Below, piece after piece: positions 61,201 to 64,000 of a stretch of 64,000 bases of DNA. The notes beneath the pieces were generated by a model, which had not been told where the DNA came from, searched no databases, and saw only the letters and a list, made by a program, of their open reading frames with translations. A program made the translations under genes and the position numbers. Source of the DNA: Planctomycetota bacterium. Its GTDB lineage: Bacteria; Planctomycetota; UBA1135; UBA2386. The DNA lies in NCBI GenBank assembly GCA_016716265.1, contig JADJWQ010000001.1:124001-188000 (forward strand). The letters are read 5' to 3'. Position 1 is the stretch's first letter; each line of letters begins with the position of its first letter.

Positions 61201-61239
61201 CCCGACCAGGACCCCGACCGCCGGGAGCGCACGCGATGA
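58192..61239 (+). CDS. Ten-haem cytochrome c fused to an LVIVD-type propeller
   Basis: A 1015-residue exported protein. The N-terminus has a signal-like hydrophobic stretch (LALASLAVAAFTTG). Residues about 47-558 contain ten CxxCH haem motifs: CVACH, CVDCH, CGDCH, CMHCH, CAACH, CTRCH, CIDCH, CTSCH, CYTCH and CAECH. Extra histidines (for example PHQMHTTRPE) could serve as distal ligands. The C-terminal 380 residues form a propeller with LVIVD-type blades: VAYVADAAGGLTVVDVS, YLAVADGVGGVALFDVES and LAFVATGLDGVRVVDVTD. The fusion suggests an extracytoplasmic electron carrier or reductase held in a complex by the propeller. The substrate is unknown. The stop overlaps the next start as ATGA. Confidence 0.9.
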   Translation: MVCSPDATPRRTARRLAAATLALASLAVAAFTTGMGRGGDRPARADGCVACHVGIEEIHPGFPLSCVDCHGGDGTATAREAAHVAPALALPGDERVLPQNRDLAWQRFRNPSNLRVAREVCGDCHREAVDNMLKSLHATTAGHLGDGFYEHGIVADKRPRFSIFPVRDDDGVVPDGALTATTQVPPFRRSGPRADIATHYTDLPRKACMHCHLYSEGRAVDGRLGMDGDYRGEGCAACHVTYADDGRSRSADRAADRLEPGHPMQHRFTSAIPTATCTRCHYGDASIGLHYRGMAQLVPGMPAGPDVDGTTDRLLNGTFYIQDRDLTPPDVHHQRGMHCIDCHTLTDVMGDGNIWPQMDHAVEIECTSCHGTFDRPSELMTSQGRRVRNLTREGNAFWLTSKVTGARHRVKQVVDVLDPKHPDYDARAAAAMTGDHARLECYTCHNGWNVSFFGFHFDRNEQFTQLDLLSGERTPGRVTTQEKVFATFNQLRLGINHEGMIAPYLVGFSTIGSARDADGELILHQATPQTAAGLSGVTLVPHQMHTTRPEARTCAECHRAPVVYGFGSVNFRLTREFGFAITRRSLHAIAVDTRTPARTQAIASVELEQELRALALRVDPVLARASVAYVADAAGGLTVVDVSTPSHPRAVRRLPDALVDPYRMVCQGDYLAVADGVGGVALFDVESPARPKPLGVVATTDARDIAWAWPWLFVADGAGGLTTIDARDPSAPRALASVDLNGGDAGQNEAVDVDLLFQLSRTFALDADGRRIGRTPARHLAFVATGLDGVRVVDVTDPRQPIVLFGPTARNAFSFERGDVRGVAVNTVFDLGSEGGGIRSRERDYLYVFVEEGADANRQQRVRVFDVTDPMSPRAVRDAAPRVYGGTGELLPFRAYNEPFLQHFVVAAGSGGLGTLVDVGRAATQGAAVAATWDDLAELRDLEFEELAFDRLQDERQHPIKDISHDGCRYLDRDELLRVFDAAVPPPVRYRTDPYGVAIEALAPDQDPDRRERTR

Positions 61240-62306
61240 ATCCGACCCGTACCTCGGCCCGCGGTGCGAACCGCGGCGCCCATCCGCGACGCCGACCCGC
61301 CACCTGGCTCTGCGCGGCGGTGCTCGCGAGCGCCGGCGGCGCGCGCGCACAGGACGAGTCCGACGAGGCGTTCCTGCGCCGCACGTTCGCGCGTTGGGAT
61401 CCGAACGGCGACGGCCGGGTGACGACCGAGGAGTACCCCGGCGATGCCGACCGCTTCCGGTCGCTCGACCGCGACGGCGACGGCGTCATCGATTTCGACG
61501 AGTTCAGCAAGTCCGGTGTCGCGCGGACCCTGATCTCGGCGAAGCGCCGCGACGATGCCGCGCCGCGGCGGCGCGAGGACGTCGACCAGCTCGCGCTGCG
61601 CCGCATCGAGGCGGCCCGCCGCTTCGATTCGAATCGCGACGGTCGCGTGACCGAACGTGAGTGGAACGGCACCCCGCAGGCATTCGCCGAGCTCGACCTC
61701 GATCGCGACGGCCGCATCGATCAGCGCGATCTGCAGCTCGCCCGGCGCCGCGCGCCGGTCGACGAGCTGCCGCGGCTGCCCGACGTCAAGCGCCGGCCGG
61801 ACGACGTCGACCAGCTGCTGAAGCGCCTCGACCGCAACCGCGACGAGCTGCTCGACGAGCGTGAGCTCGCGCGCGCGGGCGAGCTCGGCGAGGGCTTCGC
61901 CTGGGCCGACCGCGACGGCGACGGCCAGCTCGACCGCGACGAGCTGAACCGCCTGGTATCGGCCGTGCGGCAGATCGTCGATGCGCGCAATCGTGGCGAC
62001 GAGCGGCCGACCGCCTTCCGCGTGCCGTTCTCGACCTGGGACGACAACGGCGACGGCCGGCTCGAGGCCGCGGAGTGGAAGGAGCGCAAGTACCTGTTCC
62101 CGCGCATCGACCAGGACCGCGACGCCGCGGTGACCAAGGAGGAGGTCGAGCGCTACCGCCGCGCGGTCGAGGGCAAGACGTTCTTCGAGCGCTTCGACCT
62201 CGACGACGACGGGCGCGTGACGCCCACCGAGTTCGGCGGGCCACCCGGCGCGTTCCGACGCCTGGACACCAACCGCGACGGCGCGATCACGCGCGGCGAC
62301 GGCTGA
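61236..62306 (+). CDS. Secreted protein with ten EF-hand loops
   Basis: A 356-residue protein with an N-terminal basic stretch and a signal sequence (WLCAAVLASAGGARA). The mature part consists of ten EF-hand-like loops, such as DPNGDGRVTTEE, DRDGDGVIDFDE, DSNRDGRVTERE, DRDGDGQLDRDE, DDNGDGRLEAAE and DTNRDGAITRGD. Two (DRNRDELLDERE and DQDRDAAVTKEE) have lost the central glycine and may bind calcium poorly. Pairs of loops separated by helices would give about five EF-hand modules. It is coupled to the cytochrome gene by an ATGA overlap, so a calcium-dependent partner of that complex is a fair inference. Confidence 0.9.
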   Translation: MNPTRTSARGANRGAHPRRRPATWLCAAVLASAGGARAQDESDEAFLRRTFARWDPNGDGRVTTEEYPGDADRFRSLDRDGDGVIDFDEFSKSGVARTLISAKRRDDAAPRRREDVDQLALRRIEAARRFDSNRDGRVTEREWNGTPQAFAELDLDRDGRIDQRDLQLARRRAPVDELPRLPDVKRRPDDVDQLLKRLDRNRDELLDERELARAGELGEGFAWADRDGDGQLDRDELNRLVSAVRQIVDARNRGDERPTAFRVPFSTWDDNGDGRLEAAEWKERKYLFPRIDQDRDAAVTKEEVERYRRAVEGKTFFERFDLDDDGRVTPTEFGGPPGAFRRLDTNRDGAITRGDG

Positions 62307-62321
62307 ACCACGCCGGCCGCG

Positions 62322-62810
62322 TCAGGTGCGGCGGCGCGGCGGCCCGATCGCGCGATCGACCGCGAGGATGCCGTCGAGGTGGTCGATCTCGTGCTGCATC
62401 AGCTCCGACTCGGCGGGCGACAGTCCGTCCCACTCGACGCGCCGCCCGCGCTCGTCGGTGTAGCGCAGCCGGATCGCCGCGTGGCGGCGCAGCGGCACGA
62501 GCAGGTCGGGGAAGCTCATGCAGTCGTCCCACAGCTCGAAGGTCCGCTCGCTGCGCCAGGTGATGTCGGGATCGACGACCGTGAAGCGACGTCCGGCCAG
62601 GCACACGGCGACGAAGCGCTTCGCGATGCCGATCTGTGGCGCCGCGATCGCGCGCCCGAAGCCGTACTCGTGACGGAACGCGTCGAGCACCTCGTGCAGC
62701 AGTGCGCACTGCCGCAGGAACTCGGGGTCGCGGACGTCCCCGACCGGAACGCTGACCGCGCGCAGTCGCGGGTCGCCGAGCTGCAGCACCTCTGCCGGTC
62801 CGACGCGCAT
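62322..62810 (-). CDS. Divergent peptide deformylase
   Basis: A 162-residue protein of the peptide deformylase fold, which removes the formyl group from nascent N-terminal methionine in the cytoplasm. The metal-binding motif QHEIDH (residues 139-144) is intact, and the first motif is recognisable as GFGRAIAAPQIG (50-61). The second motif, normally EGCLS, reads DDCMS (95-99): the metal-binding cysteine is kept, but the E-G pair is replaced by D-D. Similar variants occur in divergent deformylases of type III and in PDF-like proteins. It is therefore probably active on some substrate, but may not be the housekeeping enzyme. It ends 16 bases from the EF-hand gene, convergent with it, and starts 8 bases after the lacZ-like gene. 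Confidence 0.85.
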   Translation of the reverse strand: MRVGPAEVLQLGDPRLRAVSVPVGDVRDPEFLRQCALLHEVLDAFRHEYGFGRAIAAPQIGIAKRFVAVCLAGRRFTVVDPDITWRSERTFELWDDCMSFPDLLVPLRRHAAIRLRYTDERGRRVEWDGLSPAESELMQHEIDHLDGILAVDRAIGPPRRRT

Positions 62811-62818
62811 CGCGAGCC

Positions 62819-64000
62819 CTACCTCGCGAGCCTGCGGATCCGCCAGGTGACCGAGTAGGTCCGGCCGGCCGGCAGCAGGTATTGCGGATGCGGCCGCGCA
62901 CCCCACGAGTCGTCGCCGCCGACGCCCATCTGCCCGTAGTCGAGGTTCAGCGTCAGTCGCTCGCCGCGCGGCAGCTCGTAGTCGTGCCGGGCCGCTTCGA
63001 GCTGCTCCTGGGTGAACGGCCAGATGCTGAAGGCGCCGGCACGGTCCGGTCCCGGCTCACCGGGATCGAACTCGAGGCCCTGGCCCGACGCGTCGAGCAG
63101 CTGCACGAAACCCGGCGACACGCGGTTGCCGGTCTCCTGCGGCCGCACGTAGGCGTGGAACATCCGCTCGGCGGGCAGCTCCCACAGACCGACGGCCGCG
63201 CTGGTGCAGCGGTCGCGGTAGCTCTCGTGCGGTCCGGGCCCGTACCAGCGGCAGCGCGGCCACTGCGTCGACAGCACGCTGCGCAGGCCGATGCGCGGCA
63301 CGTCGGGCAGCCCGGCCGCGAGCTCGGCACTCAGCTCGAGCGCCACCTCGCCCGGCACGCCGAAGTCGTAGGCGACGCGCACGCGCGTGCCGTCGTCGGT
63401 CGGCCGCCGGAACGTCGCGACGATCACCGCGCCGTCGCCCTCGCGCCGCGACACGTCCTCGACGACCAGCTCGTCCCCCATGCCGCGCCACTCGCCGAGC
63501 CGGTTCGGCATGCGGTTGCCGCGGTCGTTGTCGGTCGGCGCGCGCCAGAAGTCCGGTCGCGGCGGCTCGGCGAACACCGGCGTGCCACCGAGCTCGAGCG
63601 TCGTCAGCAGTCCCGTCCCGGCGTCGACGACCGCCCGGAGCCCGGGCGACGCGACCTCGAACGCGCCCTCGCGCGGCTCGATGCGCGCCGCGCCGGGCTG
63701 CGTCGCGACCGCCACGGCCCGCTCGCTCGGCAGCGGCCGGTCCTCGCGGACCAGCCGGTGCCCGGCCGGGGCCCAGGCGGTCGCGTCGAGCAGGTCGAGC
63801 TCGAACCAGACGCGCCGGTCGACGCCGGCGGGGGCACGCGACGCGCTGCCGGGCAGCTCGAATTCGAATCGCCCGCCCGGCGCGACCGTGGGTAGCGGGA
63901 TGCGACCCGCGCGATGCACGGCGCCGTTCCACAGCTCGACGAAGCGGAGCTCGAGGTCGCCGAGATCGGTGAACGTGCGCTTGTTGACGACCGCGAAGCG
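62819..64000 (-). CDS. GH2 beta-galactosidase, C-terminal part (partial)
   Basis: An open frame enters from beyond the window on the minus strand and ends at 62819, covering about 393 residues. It starts with the beta-sandwich RFAVVNKRTFTDLGDLELRF, typical of the domain before the C-terminal Bgal_small_N domain of LacZ-type enzymes. The final domain then shows VFAEPPRPDFWRAPTDNDRG, RCRWYGPGPHESYRDR and YVRPQETGNRV, the signature of domain 5 of E. coli LacZ. The catalytic glutamates lie upstream, outside the window. The enzyme hydrolyses beta-galactosides. A deformylase gene follows eight bases downstream. Confidence 0.92.
   Translation of the reverse strand, partial: RFAVVNKRTFTDLGDLELRFVELWNGAVHRAGRIPLPTVAPGGRFEFELPGSASRAPAGVDRRVWFELDLLDATAWAPAGHRLVREDRPLPSERAVAVATQPGAARIEPREGAFEVASPGLRAVVDAGTGLLTTLELGGTPVFAEPPRPDFWRAPTDNDRGNRMPNRLGEWRGMGDELVVEDVSRREGDGAVIVATFRRPTDDGTRVRVAYDFGVPGEVALELSAELAAGLPDVPRIGLRSVLSTQWPRCRWYGPGPHESYRDRCTSAAVGLWELPAERMFHAYVRPQETGNRVSPGFVQLLDASGQGLEFDPGEPGPDRAGAFSIWPFTQEQLEAARHDYELPRGERLTLNLDYGQMGVGGDDSWGARPHPQYLLPAGRTYSVTWRIRRLAR

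Overview
The window is very GC-rich bacterial DNA and most likely comes from a member of the Planctomycetota. The evidence is the gene content: a PSD1-type DUF1549/DUF1553 protein followed by a DUF1501 protein, an ECF sigma factor divergent from a serine/threonine kinase with TPR repeats, a kinase fused to an FGE-sulfatase domain, many secreted kelch-type proteins, and a zinc-ribbon SpoVG. The lineage is an inference from gene families; no rRNA is present to test it.

Layout. 1-6369: the end of an unknown gene, a three-gene MacAB-type exporter (ATPase, FtsX permease, HlyD adaptor) and a secreted propeller-like protein. 6385-12223: CsaA, an aspzincin (M35-like) metalloprotease and several secreted or membrane-anchored unknowns, one carrying three in-frame 27-bp repeats. 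12423-24924: a signalling block with an ECF sigma factor, a divergent kinase/TPR gene interrupted by an in-frame TAG, a 1005-residue kelch/C-type-lectin protein, a TusA/DsrE pair and a second kinase fused to an FGE-sulfatase domain. 25020-33946: a glutamine amidotransferase, two kelch proteins, a transglutaminase-like protein, several gene relics and a truncated tyrosine integrase beside an initiator tRNA gene, which looks like an eroded integration site. 34047-43483: a HEAT-like protein, then a four-gene operon on the minus strand joined by 4-bp stop/start overlaps (redoxin-like, PSD1, DUF1501, WD40), then a lamin-tail-domain protein.

43651-49167 is a core-metabolism cluster on the minus strand: a FolK-PanC fusion, IspE and SpoVG with coupled ends, then a DUF2520 protein and a fused AroD-AroE. 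49245-56965 holds an unknown 905-residue protein with apparent internal repeats, a DUF4214-like protein, small secreted proteins and an XRE-type regulator. 57024-62306 is an export/redox operon: a Tat-exported phosphatase-superfamily protein, a ten-haem cytochrome c fused to an LVIVD propeller, and a secreted protein with ten EF-hand loops. The window ends with a divergent peptide deformylase and a partial GH2 beta-galactosidase, both on the minus strand.

Two themes run through the window. First, at least seven unrelated secreted proteins plus one relic end in what looks like the same roughly 120-140 residue domain. Second, several genes have a TAnnnT -10-like box only 6-12 bases before the start codon and no Shine-Dalgarno sequence, suggesting leaderless or short-leader transcripts. 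All coordinates and domain calls were read by eye; no database search or structure prediction was run.
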